The position numbers and the translations under genes are program-made. This document shows, in pieces, positions 45,725 to 57,060 of a DNA stretch of 64,000 bases. The number at the start of each line of letters is the position of its first letter. Position 1 is the first letter of the stretch. The notes below the pieces were generated by a model. That model did no database searches. It was not told the DNA's origin and saw only the letters and a program-made list of their open reading frames with translations. Source of the stretch: Larix kaempferi. Lineage: Eukaryota; Streptophyta; Pinopsida; Pinales; Pinaceae. The stretch covers positions 8,294,001 to 8,358,000 of the forward strand of contig BSBM01001138.1 in the NCBI GenBank assembly GCA_027924585.1, read 5' to 3'.

Positions 45725-47495
45725 ATGGATCAGCAGGAATGATTAGCTGCCAACGGACCTCCACTGTTCACAAGAATTAACTATGCATACTAGAGTGCAA
45801 GAATGAAGTGTCATCTAATGTCTCTTGGATGGAAGGTTTGGACAGCAGTTGAAAAGAAGTATAACATAGCATACAACCTACCTATAGACCAAGAAGAACT
45901 TGACCAATATGAGGCTAATGCAAAAACCCTTAATGCAATCTTGAATGGGTTAACAAACTCAGTGTATGTGAAAGTCATGCAATGCAAAACAACCAAGGAG
46001 GCTTGGGATAAATTACAAAATGTCTATGAAGGGGCATCCAAAGTCAAACAATCAAAACTCCAGACATACAAAGGACAAATTGAAAGTTTAAAAATGAAAG
46101 AGGAAGAAAATATTGCAGAATATCTTCTAAGAGTAGATGAAATTGTCAATGCCATTTGAGGCCTTAGAGGAGAATTAAAGGAGAAAGAAGTAGTGGACAA
46201 AGTACTAAGAACCCTTCCAATGAAGTATGACTCAAAAGTGTCTACTCTAGAAGAATGAGATGATCTTGAAGACATGACAGTAGATGAACTACATGGGATC
46301 TTCACTTCCTACGAGATGAGAAAAGGACAAGATGGACAATCAAAGAAAGAAGCAACATTTAAAGCCTTGTCCAAGAACCAATCAGAAAACTCAGATGATG
46401 AAGAAGCCCTTTTCATCAAAAAGCTTGAGAGAGGTACTGGAAAGTACAAGGGAAAGCTACCTCTAAAGTGCTTTAACTGTGGAAGAGTTGGACACTTTGC
46501 TTCAAAATTTCCTTATCCTAAGCAAAATGGAAATGATGAGAAAGAAGCCTCAAAGAAGCTTAGAAAGGACAAAATAGGAAACAAAAAGAAGTTCAACGAA
46601 AAGAAGAAAATCTCTTACACCATTAAAGATAGTGAAGATGAAGACACAAGTGAAGATGAGGAAACATAGATTCTATTCATGGGAATAGAAGCCCAAGATG
46701 ATGAATCAATGGAAGAAGGAGAAGTAGATCTAAGAGTTGAACTAATCAGTGCTCTTGAAGAACCTAGAAAATGTAGGAAAAAGAACAAACAGCTAAACCA
46801 AATCATTAGTGATATGAAAATCCAGCTTGAAGAGGCCAAGAATATTTGGACTTACAGCTCAAAGAGAGAATACAAAAATCAGAGAAGCTTGAAGAAGAAA
46901 TTATGCAGCTTAGAAAGAAGCTCGACGAAGAATCTATTAAGTCAAAATATGAAAACAGTTCAAGAACTTTAAATGACATCTTGAGTAGCCAAAGACCATC
47001 AACAGATAAATCTGGTTTAGGATATGACAATGAAAGGAAGCCAGAATGTTCCTCCTTCACAAACCAAGGAAGAAATAAAAGAAGTTATGCTGTTGCACTA
47101 AAGAGTTCATTTAAAAAGGAAGAAAGCAAGAAATCTGCTCCATCTTCTCTTGACAAAAACAGAACTAATGTAATGCCTAGAGGACCAAAGACAAATAGAT
47201 ACCAACAGATCTTCTTTGGACATTGTTACTCTTGTAATAACTTTGGACATAAATCCCTAAATTGCAGAGCATATGGAAAGTTTTGTGACTACAAGAAGAG
47301 GGCATCTAGTAACAAACCAAAAGCAAGGAATCATAATTGTTTTGCACCTCTTCAAAAGTATGACATAGAGTGTTACAAATACAATAACCATGGACATATA
47401 TCAAGAGACTGTAAACTAATGACTCCTACAAAAAGGACTGCTGCAAAAGAATTCCAAGACAAAAACCAGAGAAAGGATTGGAAGAAAAAGAAATA
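45725..47495 (+). pseudogene. gag: gag of copia D, internal copy 1
   Basis: ATG at 45725 with TGA five codons later. The main frame 45803-46159 carries a UBN2/capsid domain (NGLTNSVYVKVMQCKTTKEAW, in part; AEYLLRVDEI), continuing through a TGA to 46274-46669. Zinc knuckle 1 at about 46468 reads CFNCGRVGHFASKF, the last Cys being Phe. A coiled-coil-rich Glu/Lys region spans 46679-46970 with a frame change. 46846-47496 holds CYSCNNFGHKSLNC and CYKYNNHGHISRDC. Three knuckles and a coiled coil are typical of Sirevirus gag. Broken by three or more lesions. Confidence 0.85.
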
Positions 47496-47508
47496 GGAGG
47501 AGAAATCC

Positions 47509-48987
47509 ATGATTTCTCTATGTGTGACAGAAAAGCAGAATCTATGGCATATTGATAGTGGGTGTTCAAAACATATGACAGGAGACCCAAGTAAATTCAT
47601 AATCCTAAGAGCTGATACAAAGGCACCATCAAGAAGAATACAAAAGACACATCCTGGAACACAAATTATAGGTGACAAAAGTGTGGGGGTCAGTACAAGA
47701 AGAAGATTGTTTACTGAACAAGCCCTAATTTCAGTAGTGGAACCAAAGAAATTTGCAGAAGCAAGCAAAGATGATGATTGGATCAAAGCCATGAATGAAG
47801 AACTAGATCAGATTGAGAAGAATGAAACTTGGGAACTTGTTCCAAGACATACAAACAAGAATGTTATAGGGACCAAATGGGTTTTCAAGAATAAGTTCAA
47901 TGAAGATGGTAAAGTGATCAGAAATAAATCAATACTAGTGTGTAAGGGATATGCTCAAGTGGAAGGTATTGACTTTGAAGAAACCTTTGCACCTATAGCA
48001 AGACTTGAAGCAATCATAATGTTGTTGGCATTCTCATGTTATAAAAACTTCAAAGTATATCAAATGGATGTCAAGTCTACATTTCTAAATGGGAAGCTAG
48101 AAGAGGAAGTATATATTGAACAACCTGAAGGTTTCCTCCTGTCAGAGAATAGGGACTATTTTTTAAAAATAAAAAGGGCACTCTATGGTCTCAAGCAAGC
48201 CCCAAGAGCATGGTTTTCAAGGCTAGATAACTACTTGAAACAACGAGGATATAAAAGAGGAGCCACCGATAGGAATCTCTACATAAAGATCAAAGATAAG
48301 AATATGATCATTGTTGTTGTTTATGTAGATGATATCATATTTGGAAGCAATCTACAAATACTAAGTGTAAACTTTGCTTCTGAAATGAAAAAGGAATTTG
48401 AAATGTCAATGTTGGGTGAATTAACATTCTTCTTGGGACTACAAGTTTATCAATCAGACAAAGGAATCTTCATTTCTCAAACCAAGTACAACAAAGATAT
48501 GCTTAAAAAGTTCAAGATGGAAGATTCCAAGCCTGTTAGCACTCCCATGATCACCGGTTGTAAGCTAAGCAAGAATGATGAGTCCTTGGAAGTGGATCAT
48601 ACCATGTATAGATCCATGATTGGCAGCCTATTGTATGTGACAACTACAAGACCAAATGTGATGCAAGCTATAGGATTGGTTGCTAGATTTCAATCAGCTA
48701 CCAAAGAAGTACATGTGACAGCAGTAAAAAGAATTTTCAGATATTTAAAAAGCACCATGGAGTATGGTTTATGGTACCCAAAATACCAAGAATTCACCTT
48801 AAGAGAATTCACTGATGCAGATTGGGCAGGAAGTGATGATGACAAAAAAAGCACCAGGGAGCAGCATTCTTTTTTGGAAATTGTTTGGTGTCATGGTTTA
48901 GCAAGAAACAATCCTCCATATCACTATCTACAACAGAGGCCGGATATATTGTTGCTGCATCATGTTGTACTCAAGTCATTGGGATGA
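47509..48987 (+). pseudogene. pol: copia D pol with integrase deleted (protease stub joined to RT)
   Basis: A 492-codon frame. Protease starts [19 protein letters not shown] with the catalytic DSG (about 47550). At about 47606-47611 the sequence jumps to the spacer before RT (TKAPSRRIQ), losing the rest of protease and all of integrase relative to internal copy 2. The RT is complete: [30 protein letters not shown] and the catalytic YVDDIIFGS (about 48330). RNase H begins [16 protein letters not shown], then a small indel near 48855 shifts the frame. RT could have been active before the frameshift; the element could not integrate by itself. Confidence 0.9.
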
Positions 48988-49244
48988 AGCAGACTTTGGA
49001 AGACTTGCTTGTGAAGTATGAGAATCCAATAATAATAAACATGTCAAAAAATCCTATTATGCACTCTAAAACAAAGCACATTCCAATAAAATATCATTTT
49101 CTAAGAGATCAAGTGTCACAAAAGGTTGTCAAATTGGAATATGTAGATACAAAACAACAGATAGCTGACATTTTCACTAAGCCACTACCCAAAGAAGCAT
49201 TTGAGCATCTTAGACAAAAAATGGGAGTAATTTATTTACAATGA
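48885..49244 (+). pseudogene. RNase H C-terminal part of copia D
   Basis: Continues the previous gene after the frameshift: [50 protein letters not shown] and the end motif IADIFTKPLPKEAFEHLR. It ends 134 bp before LTR2, so there is no envelope-like gene in this copy. The interval 49245-49378 holds two purine-rich tracts (GTCAGGGGGAGA and AAAGGGGGAGAA), the second adjoining the LTR as primer for plus-strand synthesis. Confidence 0.88.
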
Positions 49245-49378
49245 ATAAAAAGGAGAAAAAGGCATCATGTCAGGGGGAGATATGTTGACAGGGGAAGCTG
49301 TCAAAAGGAAGCCTTTGTCATTAATGTCAAAGGGAAGTAAATCAAGGAGTGGTTGTCATCAATGCCAAAGGGGGAGAA

Positions 49379-52099
49379 TGTTAAGTATGGTTGTCATTGA
49401 TGTCAAAGGAGTTCATTAATGACAAAAGAAGTGTGGATGGGAATGTATGATGAGGTTGGAAAGACACATGTTGGTGTCCTAATGTCTCATGATGTCATTG
49501 TTACATTCTGGTAGTAGTATGTAAGACTAAGTGATGAAAAATTGCCTTAAAGCAGCTGCCTTACGAAAATGTCCACCATAATTCATAAGAAGAAGAAAAT
49601 GCCCGCCATGACCTGCCATGCCATAGTATCTGACCATGGCCCCAGTTCTCAGAAAAACTCCTTGAAGAAGAAGATACAGGTCTCCTAAAAGAAGGTTTTT
49701 TTGTCAAATTAGTCAAAATTGCTCTAGGGAAATGCCTGCCATAATCTGTGGGTTGAAGAAAATGCCCGCACCATATGTCCATCATGTAGGTGGGTGGATT
49801 GTCTACCTAACCATGTTCTCACATTGAATTGGTAGTTCCTGAGGAAGAAATTATGGATCTTCCAAAACAGGGTTCTAGGCAGTTTTACACCAAGTTCAGT
49901 AAAATGCCTGCCTAGGGCAAATGAAGATGAGTCTGGGAGTGAAATCAACATAGGTGTGCTCAGTGAGGTGTAATACATCATCTAGTGGAATTAGTTCAGG
50001 TTTTTGGTGAAATAAAAAATCCACCATAGAGTTTGGACAAATATCTAAGTATGGAATTAATGGTAAAATCTGCCTAAGTGGCCTTAGGGAAATGCTCGGC
50101 ATGTCTCATAGGATGATGAGAAAAATAATCTGAAAGTGTTAGGCTCTAGTATGTTGGTTTGTGCATCCAACCATGGTCTCATATTTCCCAAAGAGTATCT
50201 GAGGAGGAAGACATCAATCTGCCAAGAGTGCCTCTCACCTTGATTTGCACTACTTCAATAAAATGCCCGCCAAGGTTAGATGATGAGGTTGCAAGAGAGA
50301 AGATTGACATGGTTGGAGTCAGTATGATATTCCTCACATTGCGGATGTCTCACTTTCCAAGTTTGATGAAAAAATAAAATCACCTTGGTGACCTAGGGTT
50401 TGAAGAAATTTGTCTAAGAGTCAAATAAGCAGTTTGGAAGAGCACCTTCAAATGCCTACCAGGTGTTGGGTGTGTGTCAATAGGTTCATCAATTGGCATG
50501 GATATGTTCTTTGTTCAAATGGCTATCCAACCATACTTTCAGGTTGACTTACAATGGTCACATATGCAAAATAGCAATCTGCCAAAAGTAAGAAAAATAC
50601 TATTTTGCATATTAAGAAACACAAGAAAAATGGCTAAGTGTTAAAAGACAAAAATTTTGAAAGGTCATTTGGAAATGCCCGCCAAGGGCTATCCTTGTGC
50701 AAATAAATTTATCAAAAGTCATGGATCCATTCTCTAGTAAGCTGTCCATATTTTGATGACTTCAAGTCTCCATCTGGTGTTCACACGTGTGAAATAGAAG
50801 TCTGCCAAAATGGTAAGAAGTGTGTTTTGATGTTCAAATATAGGTTGTTAAGGCATTTAGAAATGCCCACCAAAGATTGTCCTGATTATGATAAATTCAT
50901 CAGAGGGCATGGGGTTGTTCTTTGATGAACTGGCTATCCATCCATGGAGTCATATCCCTTCCTAGTGCTCACATGTGCTAGTTTTTTATCTGCCAAAAAC
51001 AAGAGAAAAAGATTGTTATGCATATTAAGGATAAAATAAAAAAATGGTTAAGTGTTGAAAAGGGGCAAGGGTTAAGAATGCCCACAAGGGGGCTTAGTTA
51101 ATCCCAAAGGGGCTGTGTGATGCCCACAAAAGGCCAGGAAGAAGCCCGCTGGGGCTGAAGCTAAGCCCGCAGGCGCTTAGGGGATGCCCGCAGGAGGTAA
51201 GGGTAAGTCCTCAGGAGCCTTAGAATGCCTGCATGGGCTAAAGCAAAAGCCACAGGGGCTTAAGGGTGCCCGCTTGGGTTTAGATCAAGCCCGCGGAGAA
51301 TTGAGGAAGCCCACAGGGAGCCCGCAGGTGTGAAAGAAAGAAAGCCCACAGGCAAGAAGAATTGAAGAAGCTCGAAGGCTTGAAGATGGAAGGCATGAGA
51401 AGCCCATAGAGATTCGAAGAAGCATGAGACGCACACGAAGTTCAATTAATTAATTAATTAAAAATCAGAAATAAACAGAGTAATAAATTTAATTTTAAAA
51501 AAAAACAGAGATTTGAAGAGGCATGAGCTCAGGTTGAAAAGATGTAATGGTTAAAGAAGTGAATTTTATAATATATAAATAGAATTATGAGGAAGAAGGA
51601 AAGTGTCTTTGGTGTCTTAGTTGAAGCAGCAGCAAGAACAGGCCGAGACCAATGAAATTCCAGGACTGAAGAAAGGATGTTCTGTAAGATCTGAAGAAGT
51701 CATACTAGGGTGGAAGGGTGGTTCTAAGGAAGGCAGGAAGCCTGTAGGGGGTCATAGTCTCCATCCAGTAGAAGCTGGAGAACAAGGTGTCGTTGCATCC
51801 TTGTTTGTAGCAGCAGGCAAAAAATCTGGGGTGTTGTAGCATCCTTGTATGTAGCAGCAGGAAAAAACTGGGGTGTGGTTGCATCCTTTATGTAGTAGCA
51901 GATAAACAATTTTGTAAAATTCATCTTATTAATGAGTTTGAGTTTGTGGTTTGCTCTTTGAGGTTTCCACGATAAAATCTTGTGTCCTAATTTGTTTGAT
52001 TCTTTGTGTGTCTTGTACTAATTGTTTTGATAAAAGGAAAAAGGAGGCAATACTGATTCACCCCCCCCCCTCCTCTCAGTATTGTTGGATAATCCGAAA
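49379..52099 (+). repeat. LTR2 of copia D (2.72 kb)
   Basis: Starts TGTTAAGTATGG directly after a polypurine tract; ends near AATCCGAAA before a mutated primer site (TTGGTATTAGAGC). Carries the same module series, minisatellite and TATA box (51572-51582) as LTR1. It serves as 3' LTR of internal 1 and 5' LTR of internal 2. Confidence 0.9.
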
Positions 52100-52162
52100 A
52101 TTGGTATTAGAGCAGGTTTCTTCACTACTGGAAGGAATATCCTAATTAAGACCACAATAGAT

Positions 52163-53935
52163 CGGCAGGAAGGATTAGCCACCAATAGACCTCCACTATT
52201 CACAGGAATTAACTATGCATACTGGAGTGCAAGAATGAAGTGTCATCTAATGTCTCTTTGATGGAAGGTTTGGAGAGCAGTTGAAAAGAAGTATAACATA
52301 GCAGACAACCTACCTACAGACCAAGAATAACTTGACCAATATGAGGCCAATGAAAAAGCCCTGAATGCAATCTTGAATGGGTTAACAAACTCAGTGTTTG
52401 TGAAAGTCATGCAATGCAAAATAGCCAAGGAGGCTCGGGATAAATTAAAAAATGTCTATGAAGGGGAATCCAAAGTCAAACAATCAAAACTCCAGACATA
52501 CAAAGGACAGTTTGAAAGTTTAAAAATGAAAGATGAAGAAAATATTGCAGAATATCTTCTAAGAGTAGATGAAATTGCCAATGCCATTCGAGGCCTTGGA
52601 GGAGAATTAAAGGAGAAATAAGTAGTGGACAAAGTACTAAGAACCCTGCCAATGAAGTATGACTCAAAAGTATATTCTCTAGAAGAACGAGATGATATTG
52701 AAGACATGAGAGTAGATGAACTACATGGGATCTTCACTTCCTATGAGATGAGAACAGGACAAGATGGACAATCAAAGAAAGAAGTAGCATTTAAAGCCTT
52801 ATCCAAGAACCAATCAGAAAACTCAAATGATGAAGAAGCCGTTTTCATCAAAAATCTTGAGAGAGGTACTAGCAAGTACAAGGGAAAGCTACCTCTAAAG
52901 TGCTTTTAACTGTGGAAGAGTTGGACACTTTGCTTCAAAATGTCCTTATCCTAAGCAAAATGGAAATGATGAGAAAGAAGCCTCAAAGAAGCTCAGAAAG
53001 GACAAAACAGGAAACAAAAAGAAGTTCAATGAAAACAAGAAAATATCTTACACCATTGAAGATAGTGAAGATGAGGAAACAGAGATTCTATTCATGGGAA
53101 TATAAGCCCAAGATGATGAATCAATGGAAGAAGGAGAAGTAGATCTAAGAGCTGAACTAATCAGTGCTCTTGAAGAACTTGAAAAATGTAGGAAAAAGAA
53201 CAAATAGTCAAACCAAATCATTAGTGATTTGAAAATCCAGCTTGAAGAGGCCAAGAAGATTGAAAGAGACCTGGACTTACAGCTCAAAGAGAGAATACAA
53301 GAATCATAGAAGCTTGAAGAAGAAATTATGCAGCTTAGAAAGAAGCTCGATGAAGAATCTATTAAGTCAAAACATGAAAACAGTTCACGAACTTTAGATG
53401 ACATCTTGAGTAGCCAAAGACCATCAACAGATAAATCCAGTTAGGATATGACAATTAAAGGAAGCTAGAATGTTCCTCCTTCACAAACCAAGGAAGAAAT
53501 AAAAGAAGTTATGATGTTGCACTAAAGAGTTCATTTAAAAAGGAGGAAAGCAAGAAATTTGCTCCATCTTCTCTTGACAAAAACAGAACTAATGTAATGC
53601 GTAGAGGACCAAAGACAAATAGATATCAACAGATATTCTTTGGAGATTGTTACTCTTGTAATAAATTTGGACATAAAGCCCTAAATTGCAAAGCATATGG
53701 AAAGTTTCGTGACTACAAGAAGAGGGCATCTAGTAACAAACCAAAAGCAAGGAATCATAACTTTCTTGCACCTCTTCAAAAGTATGACATGGAGTGTTAC
53801 AAATACAATAACCATGGACATATAGCAAGAGACTGTAAACTAATGACTCCTACAAAAAGGACTGTTGCAAAAGAATTCCAAGACAAAAACCAGAGAAAGG
53901 ATTGGAAGAAAAAGAACAAGGAGGAGAATCCATGA
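52163..53935 (+). pseudogene. gag: gag of copia D, internal copy 2
   Basis: Parallel to 45725-47495 but with different lesions: TAA near 52328, TAA at 52619, and an extra T in the first zinc knuckle (52905), which shifts the frame although its last Cys is kept (ASKCPYPK). Later segments at 53048-53404 and 53597-53935 carry CYSCNKFGHKALNC and CYKYNNHGHIARDC. Not functional. Confidence 0.85.
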
Positions 53936-55561
53936 GTGCTCTATGTGTGACAGAAAAGCAGAATCTATGGCATATTGACATTGGGTCTTCAAAACATATG
54001 GCAGGAGACCCAAGTAAATTCATAAGCCTAAGAAAAGATAATAAGGGTAGAGTCATGTTTGGAGATAATATGTCTTCCAAAATAATTGGCAAAGGTACAA
54101 CCACTATCAATAACAAGATCAAAGCTGAAAATGTGTTGCTAGTAGAAGACCTAAATCCTAATCTTATCAGTGTAAGTCAAACTTGTGACCAAGGGAACAT
54201 CTGCACTTTTGACTCTGAGAAATGTGAAATCAGAAAAAAGGACTCAGGAATATTTGTTGGGACTACTGTAAGAAATTCAAGTAATGTGTACATCCTAGAA
54301 AATGAAAATCAATGCTACATGATTATGATTGATGAAAGTTGGTTATGGCACAGAAGGATGGGACATTTAAATTTTGATCATCTTGTCAAGCTAAGTAATA
54401 AGGAGGCTGTGAGAGATTTGCCAAAAATTGTGAAACCTCTGAACACATTTTGTAAACATTGTCAACATGGGAAGCAAACTAAAGCTAGCTTCAAGTCAAA
54501 AGAACATATGACTTCACATCCTTTGGAAATAGTTCACACTGATCTTTGTGGATCAACAAGGACTAAAAGCTTGCAAGGAGAGTATTATTTTATGTTACTC
54601 ATTGATGATTACACAAGGATGACTTGGGTAACATTTCTCAAAGACAAATTAGAAGCTTTTGAAAAGTTCAAAATTTTCAAAGCAATGGTGGAAAATGAGA
54701 TAAACCAAAAAATCAAATGTCTTGGGTCAGATAATGGAGATGAATTCACTTCAAATGAATTCAATTAATTTTGTGAAATCCATGGGATTAAAAGACAATT
54801 TTGAGCTCCAAAGACACCTCAGCAAAATGGCGTGGTGGAAAGAAAAAACAGGACATTCCAAGAAGCTGCCAGAACCATGCTAAATGAAGCAAAACTTCTA
54901 GATATATATTGGAGAGAAGCAGTATACACAGTTGTCTACATACTTAATAGAGGACAACTCAGAGTAAATAATGACAAGACTCCCTATGAACTATGGTATG
55001 GAAGACCTGCATCAGTCAAGTATTTCAGAGTGTTTGGCAGCAAGTGCTACATAAAGACGAATGAAGATGATCTTGGCAAGTTTGATTCTAGAACTGGTGA
55101 AGGAATATTTTTGGGATATTCCTCCTCCAAAAAGGCTTGCCAATGTTACAATCAAACACTACACAAAATTATAGAGAGTTCATATGTAAGAGTGGATGGC
55201 GTGAAGCCAAGAATAATAAGAAGCAAAGATGAAGATGTAAGAACAAACAATGAAGAAGAAGTCTTGCAAAAGAATGAAGATGTTTTTTAGAAAGAAAAAG
55301 AAGAAGAGGAAGAAGAAAGAGAAGAATCACAAGAAAATGAAGATGAAGATTCTCCAAGAGTTGATACAAAGGCACCATCAAGAAGAATACAAAAGAACCA
55401 TCCTGGAACACAAATTATAGGTGACAAAAGCGCAGGGGTCAATACAAGAAGAAGATTGTTTACTGAACAAGCCCTACTTTCAGTAGTGGAACCTAAGAAC
55501 TTTGCAGAAGCAAGCAAAGATGATGATTGGATCAAAGCCATGAATGAATAACTAGATTAGA
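53902..55561 (+). pseudogene. pol: copia D protease and integrase, truncated at RT start
   Basis: 53902-54768 encodes protease (WHIDIGSSKHMAGDP, where DSG is DIG) and the integrase zinc finger (HRRMGHLNFDH...CKHCQHGKQ, about 54350-54480). Two of the three core acidic residues follow: HTDLCG (about 54537) and GSDNGDEF (about 54725). After a TAA and a second stop the third, in PQQNGVVERKNR, is at about 54818, followed by YWREAVYTVVYILNR and GYSSSKKACQCYN. A Glu-rich spacer (55290-55350) leads to the first RT residues, WIKAMNE, and the copy stops at 55567. All three D, D and E positions survive, but the frame is broken. Confidence 0.87.
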
Positions 55562-55567
55562 TTGAGA

Positions 55568-56020
55568 TGTCCAATTGTTGATATATAGGGCCATAACCTT
55601 TATCTTTATATCAAATGTGCAAACCATAGGAGAAGTAAACTATTGATGTGAAAGGCCCATCTTTAAAAAGTTGAACCTTGTACATGCTACAAGCCTAGAA
55701 GCAAGGACAACAACTTCTTTTTAGGGCAATTGAATATTGCTTGGGGACCATAGTGGGAATATAATAAATCTACAAGCAAACACATATTTGGGTGTCCTCT
55801 ATAAATGTAAACACCACAAACAGGAAAAATAGAGCAAAAAACAGTTGACTGACAAAAACATTTTAGTACAAATCCTTTGGCAAGTACATTTTCGTTCAAA
55901 GAGTGCAATGGATGCAAGTATCCAGTGTGGATACTCATTACCACTGCCGTGGATTCCTAACATTTTGCAACTATTACAAAATAAAACCTAGTCTATGAAG
56001 GATCTCTGCAAGGGAAGAGT
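55568..56020. other. unassigned sequence between copia D and gypsy F
   Basis: From 55568 the sequence no longer matches copia D. No coding or repeat motif recognised. Confidence 0.5.
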
Positions 56021-56025
56021 GTGTG

Positions 56026-56617
56026 TGTTACGAACCGTTACACCAAAACCCCGAGGTGTTAGTGAAGGCCGTCCACTAGGATCTTATCATCCCACCACGC
56101 TCCGCAGTCCAGACTCTGGGCTGGATGTGCGCCCGTACGGTGGTATCCCCTTTGAGCCGTACGAGCCCCGAGCGAACACTGCAATGCCGACGTTGCCAAT
56201 AATTAATTAATGCAAATACATGAGATATCAGAAATAATAGAACTCAGAATCACTTTTATATTGATCACGGGCCACTTCAAGGGGAAAACCTCCTTTGAGA
56301 AAGCTCAATACAATTAACTTCACGGTGCCTTCATAGGCCTCAACACACACTTATATACTAAGTCTAGGCGCCAATACCATGGGTCAATACTATGTGTCAA
56401 TACAAACCATGGGCTAAGTCTAGGCGCCAATACTATGAGTCAAAACCATGGGACATATAATACTATGGGACGACTTACAAAGCATATGCGTCCAATACTA
56501 TGGGTCAATACTATGGGCTAATATAAACTATGGATCAACAAATACTACGGGACGACTTACAAAGCATATGCGTCCAACAACAATATACTAACAAAGTAAA
56601 GACATGGGTTCCTAACA
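56026..56617 (-). repeat. 3' LTR of gypsy F
   Basis: On the minus strand TGTTAGGAACCCATGTC to ...GGTTCGTAACA, 592 bp. It shares about the first 410 bp with the LTR of G (60178-60581), including repeats built on CGCATATGCTTTGTAAGTCG and CCATGGGTCAATAC. It then has about 180 bp that G lacks, rich in CpG (CCGTACGGGCGC). Confidence 0.85.
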
Positions 56618-56646
56618 TCCCCTCTCCCTTAGAAAAAGCTTTGTCC

Positions 56647-57060
56647 TCAAAGCTTTAGATATGGAAATTGATGCAGAATCTGAAGGAGTGGGTCCCCTGT
56701 AGCATCCTCGGGTTGCATTCCGAGCCACTGGCGCCTTGTGAGTTTCAGGGAGGATTGCGTGGAAGGCTGTAGACGAAGAAGAACCATATCAGCAACGTGA
56801 AAAGTGCACGCAGAACGGTGTTGTTCGGCTTGTTGTTTCAGGAGAATTCTTGCCATGTGAAGATTGTCCTGTAGAATGAGAAGAAGCTGATTGCGGTTTC
56901 GAAGAATTGAGTCAATTGCCTGAACTGGGGAGCTGCTGAAGGTGTATGGAAGAAGAACTGGCGGTGCCTGTCCAGAGACTGCTTCATATGGTGTCCTTTT
57001 AGATGTGGTACTATACCACTGGAGCGCTTCCAGGAAATCCATAGAAATAGTTGTCCAAAT
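56647..57060 (-). pseudogene. C-terminal extension of the F polyprotein after one TAG
   Basis: In frame with the 714-codon ORF, after a single TAG (57061-57063) that replaces the CAG present in G. It reads MDFLEALQWYSTTSKRTPYEA, in part. The integrase core between the MDF of its start and the YNTT region near its end is missing. It continues through the integrase C-terminal region (NLHMARILLKQQAEQHRS) and jumps to the last residues of a chromodomain (WLGMQPEDATGDPLL, HQFPYL). If the stop were read through, the product would be about 853 residues. Confidence 0.8.

Larger units (their letters stand above)
42935..55567 (+). mobile_element. Sirevirus-like Ty1/copia D in tandem LTR-internal-LTR-internal arrangement
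   Basis: LTR1 (42935-45656), internal 1 (45657-49378), LTR2 (49379-52099), internal 2 (52100-55567, cut off). Both internal regions begin with a TTGGTAT.AGAGCAGG primer site and encode the same gag. No target duplication is expected around the LTR pair because internal 2 follows LTR2 directly. This fits unequal recombination between two copies. Very long LTRs, a gag with three CCHC-like knuckles, RT sequence such as [19 protein letters not shown], and repeated GGGGGAGA polypurine tracts (49273, 49370) are Sirevirus traits. Confidence 0.88.
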
